A stretch of DNA of 12,141 nucleotides from Kordiimonadaceae bacterium. Its GTDB lineage: Bacteria; Pseudomonadota; Alphaproteobacteria; Sphingomonadales; Kordiimonadaceae. The notes beneath the pieces are model-generated. The model did not search any database, was not told the origin of the DNA, and was given only the letters and a program-made list of their open reading frames with translations. Positions 1 to 6,468 of this stretch are shown in pieces. Each line of letters opens with the position of its first letter. The stretch's first letter is position 1. The DNA is taken from contig JABABO010000159.1 of assembly GCA_014238195.1 (NCBI GenBank), positions 1-12,141 of the forward strand, read 5' to 3'. A program made the position numbers and the translations under genes.

Positions 1-153
1 GAAGTGACGGCGGCAAAGTCATTGGTTAATGAAGCGGATTTGGTGGATGTTGTGACTGCGGTGTCAAATGCTGAAATGGTCGTCGATACGGTTGTTACAG
101 TGCGTGATAAAGTCATTGCCGCCTATAATGATATTATAAAAATGCCGATTTAG
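1..153 (+). CDS. fliE: Flagellar hook-basal body protein FliE, C-terminal part (5' end outside window)
   Basis: Frame 1 is open from the first base to a TAG at 151-153 and gives the last 50 residues of a protein. It contains AVSNAEMVVDTVVTVRDKVI and then ends AYNDIIKMPI. This is the signature end of FliE: an A-x-x-x-A-E heptad helix, the VRDKV-x-AY block and a terminal MPI. FliE is a small protein (usually about 100-110 residues) that joins the MS ring to the proximal rod and is itself exported by the flagellar type III apparatus. The start and N-terminal half lie upstream of the window. fliQ follows after 155 bases, a larger gap than is usual inside a flagellar operon. Recognition rests on the C-terminal motif and the neighbours, and both agree. 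Confidence 0.93.
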   Translation, partial: EVTAAKSLVNEADLVDVVTAVSNAEMVVDTVVTVRDKVIAAYNDIIKMPI

Positions 154-213
154 AGGTCCTCGCACGACATATCTATAGCAAAATGCGGTGAATATTGATC
201 CCCTTATTTGGCT

Positions 214-240
214 ATAAGTCTTTGTGCCGGTTCGACTTAT
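214..240. repeat. Inverted repeat 1 in the fliE-fliQ gap
   Basis: The arms ATAAGTC (214-220) and GACTTAT (234-240) are perfect reverse complements, 7 bp each, around a 13-base spacer. The repeat ends exactly where the second, longer inverted repeat begins at 241. No T-run follows, so it is not a typical intrinsic terminator. It could be an RNA hairpin or a binding site. Confidence 0.5.
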
Positions 241-268
241 CAATAAATAATGATCTCATTATTTATTG
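241..268. repeat. Inverted repeat 2: perfect 13-bp arms, nearly gapless palindrome upstream of fliQ
   Basis: The left arm CAATAAATAATGA (241-253) and right arm TCATTATTTATTG (256-268) are perfect reverse complements separated by only two bases. The arms are AT-rich, so the RNA hairpin would be weak for its length. A double-stranded DNA operator is at least as likely as a processing or termination stem. The fliQ start codon lies 40 bases downstream, so the site is well placed to affect expression of fliQ-fliR-flhB. No consensus sigma70, sigma54 or CtrA (TTAA-N7-TTAA) site was recognised in the gap. Confidence 0.7.
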
Positions 269-308
269 GTCTCGCTCTAAATGTGGGCTTTTGATTTGAA
301 GGCGTTTT

Positions 309-575
309 ATGACAGGACCAGAAATACTTGACTTAGGGCGCGAGGCCATCTCAGTGCTCTTGGTGATAATATTACCGTTGCTGGGGATTGCACTTGGCAT
401 TGGCTTGACCATCGCTTTTTTTCAAAGCATTACGCAAATTCAAGAAATGACGCTGACTTTTGTCCCCAAAATTATTGCGGTTTTCACGGCCTTGCTTGTT
501 TTACTTCCGTTCATTGGGGCAAAAATGTCTGGGTTCATGTTGCTTATATCCGATAAAATCATAGGGGGAGGGTAA
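309..575 (+). CDS. fliQ: Flagellar biosynthesis protein FliQ
   Basis: This encodes 88 residues, the normal FliQ length. FliQ is a small inner-membrane subunit of the flagellar type III export gate; with FliP and FliR it forms the helical pore assembly. Two long hydrophobic hairpin helices are visible (about residues 15-37 and 52-80). They are joined by the conserved segment FFQSITQIQEMTLTFVPKI, which is diagnostic for FliQ and its SctS homologues. The ATG at 309 is preceded by GAAGG at 298-302 with 6 bases spacing, which supports this start. The 3' end overlaps the ribosome binding site of fliR, so fliQ and fliR are probably translationally coupled. Confidence 0.97.
   Translation: MTGPEILDLGREAISVLLVIILPLLGIALGIGLTIAFFQSITQIQEMTLTFVPKIIAVFTALLVLLPFIGAKMSGFMLLISDKIIGGG
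564..572 (+). promoter_or_regulatory. Strong ribosome binding site deciding the fliR start
   Basis: A purine block GGGGGAGGG occupies 564-572, inside the last codons of fliQ. Its GGAGG core (567-571) is 5 bases before a CTG at 577. The reading frame of fliR is closed by a TAG at 562-564, so no ATG, GTG or TTG start exists between that stop and TTG 616. The spacing points to CTG 577 as the initiation codon. Confidence 0.65.
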
Positions 576-576
576 G

Positions 577-1335
577 CTGCTCAGCACTATCCTTCCTGCC
601 GAAGCCTTTGGTTTTTTGCTCGTGACAACACGGTTGGCGGCCCTCGTTATGCTGATGCCAGGCCTTGGGGAGCGATCAATACCCAGACGCGCACGTGTGA
701 TGCTGAGCGTGGCACTGTCAATCATTGTTTACATGAATGTGCGGAGTGAATTGCCAGCGATTCCGCAAAGTGTACCCATGTTATTTTTCTTGCTCGCACG
801 GGAATTACTGATTGGTATTATGATCGCCACAGTCGCCCGGATCATTTTGGGGGCTATCCATACCACGGGGGCTATTATTGCCATGTTAACAGGACTTGCA
901 GCGGCCCAAAGCTTTGACCCGAACCAAGGCAGTCAAAGTGCGATGGTTTCGACCTTTTTAACATTAGTGGCGGTAACAATGATCATGGTAACAGATACTC
1001 ATCACTTGATGATTTTAGGAATGCAACAAAGTTATGTAACGTTTCCTGTGGGAACGGCGGTACCTTTTGCGGATCTTGCAGGCATTGCCGCCCATTATGT
1101 CGCCAGCAGCTTTCGCTTTGCGGTTCAAATCGCATCACCGTTTATTGTGTATAGCCTTATTTTCAATACCAGTCTTGGCTTAATTGCCCGCATGGTTCCC
1201 CAGTTTCAAGTATTTTTCGTCGCTATGCCTGTGAATATTCTTTTGGGTCTTGCGCTTTTGATGTTGCTATTGGGTACGATGATGTCGATGTTTATGGCGC
1301 ATTTTCGCACTTATCTTTTGCAGTTTATGGGGTAA
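577..1335 (+). CDS. fliR: Flagellar biosynthesis protein FliR (probable CTG start)
   Basis: FliR is an integral inner-membrane component of the flagellar type III export gate and completes the FliP-FliQ-FliR pore. The protein is almost entirely hydrophobic with several membrane helices. Near its N-terminus it has the family block MLMPGLGERSIPRRARVMLS, and later AAQSFDPNQGSQSAMVSTFL and GLIARMVPQFQVFFVAMPVN, all typical of FliR. From CTG 577 it is 252 residues, in the normal range, and the first residues (LLSTILPAEAFGFLLV) match the usual FliR N-terminal pattern LLPAE-x-FAFLLV. The alternative start is TTG 616, giving 239 residues; it would remove 13 of these residues and lacks a comparable ribosome binding site. 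The stop at 1333-1335 is 3 bases before flhB. Identity is certain; the start is probable. Confidence 0.93.
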   Translation: MLSTILPAEAFGFLLVTTRLAALVMLMPGLGERSIPRRARVMLSVALSIIVYMNVRSELPAIPQSVPMLFFLLARELLIGIMIATVARIILGAIHTTGAIIAMLTGLAAAQSFDPNQGSQSAMVSTFLTLVAVTMIMVTDTHHLMILGMQQSYVTFPVGTAVPFADLAGIAAHYVASSFRFAVQIASPFIVYSLIFNTSLGLIARMVPQFQVFFVAMPVNILLGLALLMLLLGTMMSMFMAHFRTYLLQFMG

Positions 1336-1338
1336 GGT

Positions 1339-2430
1339 ATGGCCGATGATGAAGGCGGTGAAAAAACCGAGGAACCCACCGCAAAAAAACTCGCGGACGC
1401 TGAAAAAAAGGGCGATATGGCCCAAAGTATGGAGTTCAAAACTTGGTTTTTATTCCTTGTTGCAACAGGCGCGTTGGCAGCTGCTGGTGGGATGTTCGCT
1501 AATTCTATCTTCATTCATCTCAGACGGCATATGACCCAGCTGCATCTGGTACACAGTGACGGTAGTAGTATGCTTGATTATATGCGCGGGTTTGTTGCTG
1601 ATGTTGGCTTGATTATGATTTTCCCGTTTATGATGTTTATGATCGCGGGTGTTCTGAGCAATGTTTTACAGCATAAAACAGTCCTAACGTTTGAAAAAAT
1701 CAAACCTGATCTTAAGAAAATCTCCCCCTTGTCAGGCTTAAAGAAGAAATTTTCTATGACAACACTCGTGGAGGCACTGAAAACCCTTGGAAAATTAGGC
1801 ACCGTGGCCGCTGTTGTCGTTTTTATTGTTTACCCTGAGCGCGAGAATGTTGAAAGCCTCCTTTACATGGATGTATTAGATGTTTTGTCGTTTGTTTATA
1901 TCCTAGTGGTGCGTTTGTTCATAGGGGTGCTGATTATTCTGACCTTCATAGCTGCACTGGATTACAGCTACCAGCGTTATAGTTTCATGGAAAAAATGAA
2001 GATGACGAAGCAAGAAGTGAAAGACGAGCATAAACAAGCCGAAGGTGATCCCTTGATTAAGGGTAAAATACGCGCACTCAGGCAGGAGCGCTCCCGTCAA
2101 CGCATGATGGCTGCGGTGCCCGAAGCGGATGTTGTTATTACAAACCCCACACACTATGCAGTGGCGCTAGAATATAAGCATGATACAATGGACGTACCGC
2201 GTGTTGTCGCAAAAGGTGTTGATAGCTTAGCTTTTAAAATCCGTGAGATTGCGGAGGAAAACCAAATACCAATTGTTGAAAACCCACCGCTTGCACGGGC
2301 ATTACATGCAACTGTGGACGTCGATGAAGATGTTTCCCCCGACCATTATAAAGCTGTGGCCGAGGTGATTGGATACATCATGAAATTACGGCGGGCAGGG
2401 CTTGGTGCGACTAAAAATACACGGCACTAA
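1339..2430 (+). CDS. flhB: Flagellar export switch protein FlhB
   Basis: FlhB is 363 residues here, a usual length. It is the export-gate protein that switches substrate specificity from rod/hook to filament proteins. The N-terminal cytoplasmic segment carries the family pattern GEKTEEPTAKKLADAEKKGD. Four membrane helices follow (about 35-55, 85-110, 145-165 and 180-210). Then comes a charged linker and the cytoplasmic domain with the autocleavage motif N269-P270-T271-H272, where the chain cleaves itself between N and P. Downstream, HYAVALEY, VVAKGVDSLA and IVENPPLARAL are conserved FlhB/SctU blocks. The ATG lies 3 bases after the fliR stop, with AAGG at 1334-1337, indicating coupled translation. 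All key residues are present, so the protein should be functional. Confidence 0.98.
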   Translation: MADDEGGEKTEEPTAKKLADAEKKGDMAQSMEFKTWFLFLVATGALAAAGGMFANSIFIHLRRHMTQLHLVHSDGSSMLDYMRGFVADVGLIMIFPFMMFMIAGVLSNVLQHKTVLTFEKIKPDLKKISPLSGLKKKFSMTTLVEALKTLGKLGTVAAVVVFIVYPERENVESLLYMDVLDVLSFVYILVVRLFIGVLIILTFIAALDYSYQRYSFMEKMKMTKQEVKDEHKQAEGDPLIKGKIRALRQERSRQRMMAAVPEADVVITNPTHYAVALEYKHDTMDVPRVVAKGVDSLAFKIREIAEENQIPIVENPPLARALHATVDVDEDVSPDHYKAVAEVIGYIMKLRRAGLGATKNTRH

Positions 2431-2480
2431 TCTTTTATTTTATGGATATGCATCTTTCCTTGAGCATAGGTTGCACTGCC

Positions 2481-2517
2481 AGCCTTGCTATTCTGGCGTT
2501 GGGTCGTTAGGCTTTTT
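2481..2517 (+). terminator. Weak candidate terminator after flhB
   Basis: AGCCT (2481-2485) can pair with AGGCT (2509-2513), and a run of five T (2513-2517) follows directly. The stem is only 5 bp with a long loop, so it would be a poor intrinsic terminator. It falls where the flagellar operon would be expected to end, between flhB and cckA. The same gap contains AT-rich TATATT/TTAAAT stretches (2517-2527) that could serve as a -10 for cckA, but no convincing -35 pairs with them. Confidence 0.25.
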
Positions 2518-2546
2518 ATATTTAAATAAATTGAAAAGCAGATGAT

Positions 2547-4967
2547 ATGCATAATAGTCGTATACCGCTTCTTGTTGAACACCCATCGCATCTAGGCCGC
2601 GACGATTTTGCAAGCGGGTCTGGTAAAAGCGCCAAACTAATCTTGGTCATTTGTATTGGCGTTCTTGGCACTGTTGGTGTTGCTGCAATATTGTTGTTAC
2701 TATATGGCACTGCCACAGCGGTGTTTGGTGGCAGCGCTGTTTTTATTCTGACAGGGCTGAGCCTTATCTATTTTCTTAGTCCGATGGATAAAACGACCAC
2801 TTATAAAGACGTTGATGATATTGCTATTCTGCGACATCTGCTTGATTTTGCAGATACACCGCAAATTCTTTCAAATATTTCGGGTGGGGTATTAGCGACA
2901 AATAATGCCTTTATGCAATCCTTTAAACTTCAAATCTTGAGCGTTTCTGATCTTGTCGCTGGGGATTATGCACGGTACCGCTACCGAAAGTTGCTGCGGA
3001 CGACTGTACGGGGAACGTCTGTGTCTGATAGCTTTTTGCTCGCTGGGAGTTCGTCAACTTATATTGAACTTGCTGGGCAGCGCTTTGGGCAGCACATTAT
3101 TTGGTCATTTAGCCCTGATAAAAAAATGCATCCGCTGGCCAGTGAAATCGAAGTCATGAAAAAATGGGGGAAGCCTTTACTGACGCGAATGAACCGTGGT
3201 TTGATCATCGAAGACCATGATGGATATGTGGTTTATATGAACGAAATATTGCGATCATGGATTGGTTTGCAGGCCGTACCAAAGGACTATAAATTTCCCG
3301 TAAACACTGGTCATGGGCATATGCTTTCAACGCGCGGGGAAAAGTTTGACATTTATGTCGTCGACATACCGATACCGAACATTGATAATAACGAAGTCTG
3401 CGGAACATATAGGTTCATGCGCAAGTATGATCGGCAAAAAATTCAGGAGCCAACAACAAACAAAGGGCCCTATGAATTAGACCCGTTGTTATATGCCGCG
3501 CCACTGGGGGTGGTTATGGTTGATGCAAAAATGAATATTGCGTCTAGCAACGCTTATATAGACCGGATGATGGATCATGATACCTTGGTGGTCGGAGCGC
3601 CAGTCATTTCGCTTGTGAGCGTGGATGATCAGCAAACATTATTAGGGCTTGTTAAACAGGCGTTTAAAGGAAACCCTTCGCGCATAAAACATAGTCTTCG
3701 TTTATCTGGCAATGGTGAAAAAACTGTAGAAGTATATTGTTCTTTTTTAAAGCGTACCAAAAATCCATGTGTGATTTTATACCTTGTTAATACGACTGAG
3801 GAAAAACGCTTAGAACAGCAATTTGTACAAGCGCAAAAAATGCAGGCGGTTGGTCAATTAGCGGGGGGTGTGGCACACGATTTTAACAATTTGCTCACGG
3901 CAATTATCGGTTTTTGTGATTTGTTGATGCTTAGGCACGTGGCTGGGGATCAATCTTTTTCTGATATTATGCAGATCAAGCAAAATGCGAACCGCGCAGC
4001 GAACCTTGTCCGCCAACTCCTAGCTTTTTCTCGCCAGCAAACATTGCGACCAAAAGTCTTGACTGTGACGGATGTACTTGCGGATTTATCCCACCTGTTA
4101 CGCCGCTTAATCGGTGAAAATATTGACCTTTCGGTTCACCACGGGCGTAATCTTCTACCAATAAAAGTCGATCAAGGACAGCTTGAACAAGTCATTACCA
4201 ATTTAGCGGTCAATGCCCGTGACGCTATGAAGGATGGGGGCAAACTAACGATTCGCACGCAGATGCTAGCACCGACCGACCCCTTAGTCATGAAAAGTGA
4301 GGAACTTGATCCAGACGATTATATCCTTATTGAGGTAGAAGATACAGGGACAGGTATTGACGAAGAACATCTAGAAAAAATCTTTGAGCCGTTCTTCACG
4401 ACAAAAGAGGTAGGTCAAGGCACTGGGCTTGGCTTAGCAACCGTATACGGCATTGTTAAGCAAACGGGTGGCTTCGTGTTTGTGAAATCACAGATGGGCA
4501 AGGGCACCTGTTTCCAAATTTTATTACGGGCATATCATTCAACGGGTGAAAGCGAAGACCTGGACAAAAAGGAACCGGTCATTGAACGGGATTTAACGGG
4601 GCAGGGGTCCATTCTGCTCGTTGAAGATGAAGACCCTGTTCGTATGTTTGCGACCCGTGCACTGTCCAACAAAGGCTATACAGTCCATGCCGCTGATTCT
4701 GGGGAAGCGGGTTTGGCGATTATTCAAGAAAAGCAAGATGAAATTGACCTGATTATAACCGATGTGGTGATGCCTGTGATGGATGGGCCTACGCTTGTGC
4801 GCCGTGCAAGGGTCATATTACCCACGGTACCCGTAATATTTGTGTCTGGTTACGCCGAAGATGTCGTACGAAAAGACCTAGAAGCTGATGATGTTCATTT
4901 CTTAGCGAAGCCATTTTCATTAAAAGACCTAAGTGAACGAGTAAAAGAAATATTTGTAAAACAATAA
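2547..4967 (+). CDS. cckA: Cell-cycle hybrid histidine kinase CckA
   Basis: This encodes 806 residues. CckA is the membrane hybrid kinase/phosphatase that passes phosphate through ChpT to CtrA and CpdR, controlling the cell cycle and often motility in alphaproteobacteria. Domains in order: two membrane helices (about 31-53 and 57-77); a degenerate PAS-like sensor region (about 95-205); PAS-like segments at about 212-300 and 310-415; a coiled linker; HisKA with phospho-accepting H444 in the CckA-type motif GGVAHDFNNLLTAIIGF; HATPase with N box N552/N556, G1 box DTGTG (599-603) and a later GTGLGLA; and a C-terminal receiver with acidic cluster 693-696, phospho-acceptor D739 and K788. All catalytic residues are intact. 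It is longer than Caulobacter CckA (about 690 residues), mainly in the sensor part. The ATG at 2547 has only a weak ribosome binding site. Position between flhB and recA fits alphaproteobacterial synteny. Confidence 0.95.
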   Translation: MHNSRIPLLVEHPSHLGRDDFASGSGKSAKLILVICIGVLGTVGVAAILLLLYGTATAVFGGSAVFILTGLSLIYFLSPMDKTTTYKDVDDIAILRHLLDFADTPQILSNISGGVLATNNAFMQSFKLQILSVSDLVAGDYARYRYRKLLRTTVRGTSVSDSFLLAGSSSTYIELAGQRFGQHIIWSFSPDKKMHPLASEIEVMKKWGKPLLTRMNRGLIIEDHDGYVVYMNEILRSWIGLQAVPKDYKFPVNTGHGHMLSTRGEKFDIYVVDIPIPNIDNNEVCGTYRFMRKYDRQKIQEPTTNKGPYELDPLLYAAPLGVVMVDAKMNIASSNAYIDRMMDHDTLVVGAPVISLVSVDDQQTLLGLVKQAFKGNPSRIKHSLRLSGNGEKTVEVYCSFLKRTKNPCVILYLVNTTEEKRLEQQFVQAQKMQAVGQLAGGVAHDFNNLLTAIIGFCDLLMLRHVAGDQSFSDIMQIKQNANRAANLVRQLLAFSRQQTLRPKVLTVTDVLADLSHLLRRLIGENIDLSVHHGRNLLPIKVDQGQLEQVITNLAVNARDAMKDGGKLTIRTQMLAPTDPLVMKSEELDPDDYILIEVEDTGTGIDEEHLEKIFEPFFTTKEVGQGTGLGLATVYGIVKQTGGFVFVKSQMGKGTCFQILLRAYHSTGESEDLDKKEPVIERDLTGQGSILLVEDEDPVRMFATRALSNKGYTVHAADSGEAGLAIIQEKQDEIDLIITDVVMPVMDGPTLVRRARVILPTVPVIFVSGYAEDVVRKDLEADDVHFLAKPFSLKDLSERVKEIFVKQ

Positions 4968-5026
4968 GTTAGAAGATTATTACCTAGAGCGGTTTTTGGG
5001 GATGGTCTTGTAATTTTCTCATTAAA

Positions 5027-5041
5027 GAACAAAAGAAGAAC
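5027..5041. promoter_or_regulatory. LexA (SOS) box of recA, alphaproteobacterial type
   Basis: GAAC at 5027-5030 and GAAC at 5038-5041 are separated by exactly 7 bases, giving the direct repeat GAAC-N7-GAAC. On the other strand this is GTTC-N7-GTTC, the known LexA operator of alphaproteobacteria. It lies about 85 bases before the recA start and just upstream of the candidate -35. recA is therefore very likely repressed by LexA and induced by DNA damage. A third GAAC follows at 5060-5063. Confidence 0.88.
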
Positions 5042-5048
5042 TTTTTAC

Positions 5049-5077
5049 TTGGCAATTAAGAACATTTGATGTACAAA
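5049..5077 (+). promoter_or_regulatory. Candidate sigma70-type promoter of recA
   Basis: TTGGCA (5049-5054) and TACAAA (5072-5077) are separated by an optimal 17 bases and resemble TTGACA/TATAAT. The -10 is about 50 bases before the recA start. The LexA box ends 7 bases before the -35, and a further GAAC half-site sits in the spacer. The call rests on consensus similarity and position only. Confidence 0.55.
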
Positions 5078-5110
5078 CTCTTTATTGATTGAATGCACAG
5101 CGTATGAAAT

Positions 5111-5117
5111 AAGGGAG
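5111..5117 (+). promoter_or_regulatory. Ribosome binding site of recA
   Basis: AAGGGAG ends 8 bases before the ATG at 5126. This favours that ATG over the in-frame ATG two codons later at 5132 and over the one at the MDKTKAL segment. Confidence 0.7.
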
Positions 5118-5125
5118 ATACACAA

Positions 5126-6196
5126 ATGGGTATGGCTGAATTACAGTTAGTTAAAGGAAAGTCCATGGACAAAACAAAAGCATTGGATGCTGCGCTCTCT
5201 CAGATTGATCGTGCGTTTGGTAAAGGCTCGGTAATGAAATTGGGGCAGCAGGGGGCTTTAAATGAAATTGAAACGATTTCAACGGGCTCGCTTAATCTAG
5301 ATATTGCGCTTGGTATCGGGGGATTGCCGAAAGGCCGTGTTGTTGAAATCTATGGCCCTGAAAGCTCAGGCAAGACGACGCTTTCTTTACATGCAGTGGC
5401 CGAGGCACAAAAAAGTGGCGGGATAGCTGCTTTTATTGATGCCGAGCACGCGCTTGATCCTGTGTACGCCCGTAAAGTGGGGGTTGACGTGAACGAATTG
5501 CTGGTTAGTCAACCCGATACAGGGGAGCAAGCATTGGAAATTGCTGATACACTTGTTCGCTCTGGCGCTATTGATATTTTGGTGGTTGATTCGGTGGCAG
5601 CGCTTACACCGCGTGCTGAAATTGAAGGTGAAATGGGTGACAGCCATGTTGGCCTGCAAGCCCGTTTAATGAGCCAAGCTTTGCGCAAATTAACAGCATC
5701 GATTGCTAAATCAAATACGATTGTTATTTTTATTAATCAAATTCGTATGAAAATTGGTGTGATGTATGGCAGTCCTGAAACAACAACAGGGGGCAATGCT
5801 TTGAAGTTTTATGCTTCTGTCCGTCTTGATATTCGCCGTGTTGGACAGGTTAAGGATAAAGATGAGATCGTCGGCAATGCAACACGGGTCAAGGTCGTTA
5901 AAAATAAAGTCGCGCCGCCATTTAAGCAAGTCGAGTTTGATATTATGTACGGTGTTGGTATTTCCAAAATGGGCGAAATACTTGATCTGGGTGTGAAAGT
6001 AGGTGTTGTTGAAAAATCAGGGTCTTGGTATAGTTATAACAGCCAACGTATTGGACAAGGCCGTGAAAAAGCGAAAGCTTTTTTGCATGAAAATATGGAT
6101 GTTGCGAACGAAATTGAGCATCTGATTCGCCAAAATGCAGGACTTGTGAATGAAGCGATGTTAAGCGATCCGTCGACAGAGGCGGACGAGGAGTAA
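5126..6196 (+). CDS. recA: Recombinase RecA
   Basis: This encodes 356 residues, the normal RecA length. RecA forms ATP-dependent filaments on single-stranded DNA, carries out homologous pairing and strand exchange, and stimulates LexA self-cleavage in the SOS response. Visible motifs: the N-terminal KTKALDAALSQIDRAFGKGS oligomerisation segment; Walker A GPESSGKT at residues 77-84; DAEHALDP with the catalytic glutamate; the Walker B strand ILVVDSVAAL; FINQIRMKIGVMYGSPETTT covering the L2 DNA-binding loop; GGNALKFYASVRLDIRR; and an acidic C-terminal tail ending STEADEE. All are intact. It is transcribed as its own unit with a LexA box and promoter upstream and a strong terminator downstream. 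The gap to cckA is 158 bases, with no sign that cckA is co-transcribed. Confidence 0.99.
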   Translation: MGMAELQLVKGKSMDKTKALDAALSQIDRAFGKGSVMKLGQQGALNEIETISTGSLNLDIALGIGGLPKGRVVEIYGPESSGKTTLSLHAVAEAQKSGGIAAFIDAEHALDPVYARKVGVDVNELLVSQPDTGEQALEIADTLVRSGAIDILVVDSVAALTPRAEIEGEMGDSHVGLQARLMSQALRKLTASIAKSNTIVIFINQIRMKIGVMYGSPETTTGGNALKFYASVRLDIRRVGQVKDKDEIVGNATRVKVVKNKVAPPFKQVEFDIMYGVGISKMGEILDLGVKVGVVEKSGSWYSYNSQRIGQGREKAKAFLHENMDVANEIEHLIRQNAGLVNEAMLSDPSTEADEE

Positions 6197-6235
6197 ACAG
6201 CTTTTAAAACACCGATTTTAATTTTGTATAATCAT

Positions 6236-6265
6236 AAGCGGGCAATTACGGTTGCCCGTTTTTTT
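6236..6265 (+). terminator. Intrinsic terminator of recA
   Basis: The stem CGGGCAA (6239-6245) pairs perfectly with TTGCCCG (6252-6258) around a six-base loop. A G-T pair and two A-T pairs extend it outward. Seven consecutive T (6259-6265) follow. It lies 40 bases after the recA stop and should separate recA from alaS. Confidence 0.93.
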
Positions 6266-6468
6266 CTTGGGCGGTCTATTTGCACGACACTTTGAAAATC
6301 GAAGTGGGTGAAAATCTCGTTCTTTAGTGCTTACTCAGTTAACAACTCGCTCTGGACATATACCTGTATGCTAGGTTAAAGAGGCTACCAGTTTAGTATT
6401 AAACCGTTTTGGGTTAGGGGATTTAAGCCTATGCGGTCAGTAAATGATAGATTGAAAGACAAAACGCT

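Noticed and set aside
195..227. Sigma54 or sigma70 promoter before fliQ
   Set aside because: GG at 210-211 does not have GC at the sigma54 spacing. TTGATC (195) and TATAAG (213) are only 12 bases apart, too close for sigma70.
241..268. The long fliE-fliQ palindrome as an intrinsic terminator
   Set aside because: The arms are almost all A/T and no T-run follows the right arm, so it does not fit a rho-independent terminator.
2442..2510. A 22-codon frame (begins MDMHLSLSIG) between flhB and cckA
   Set aside because: It has no ribosome binding site, no recognisable similarity, and overlaps the weak candidate terminator. A short hydrophobic frame of this size is expected by chance.
6266..6468. 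Possible promoter or structured leader for alaS
   Set aside because: Several -35-like (TTGAAA 6292, TTAACA 6339, TGGACA 6353) and -10-like (TATGCT 6367, TAGTAT 6394) hexamers exist, but none pair at 16-18 bases. A small GTTTA/TAAAC inverted repeat at 6391-6404 is too short to interpret. There must be a promoter here, but it cannot be placed.
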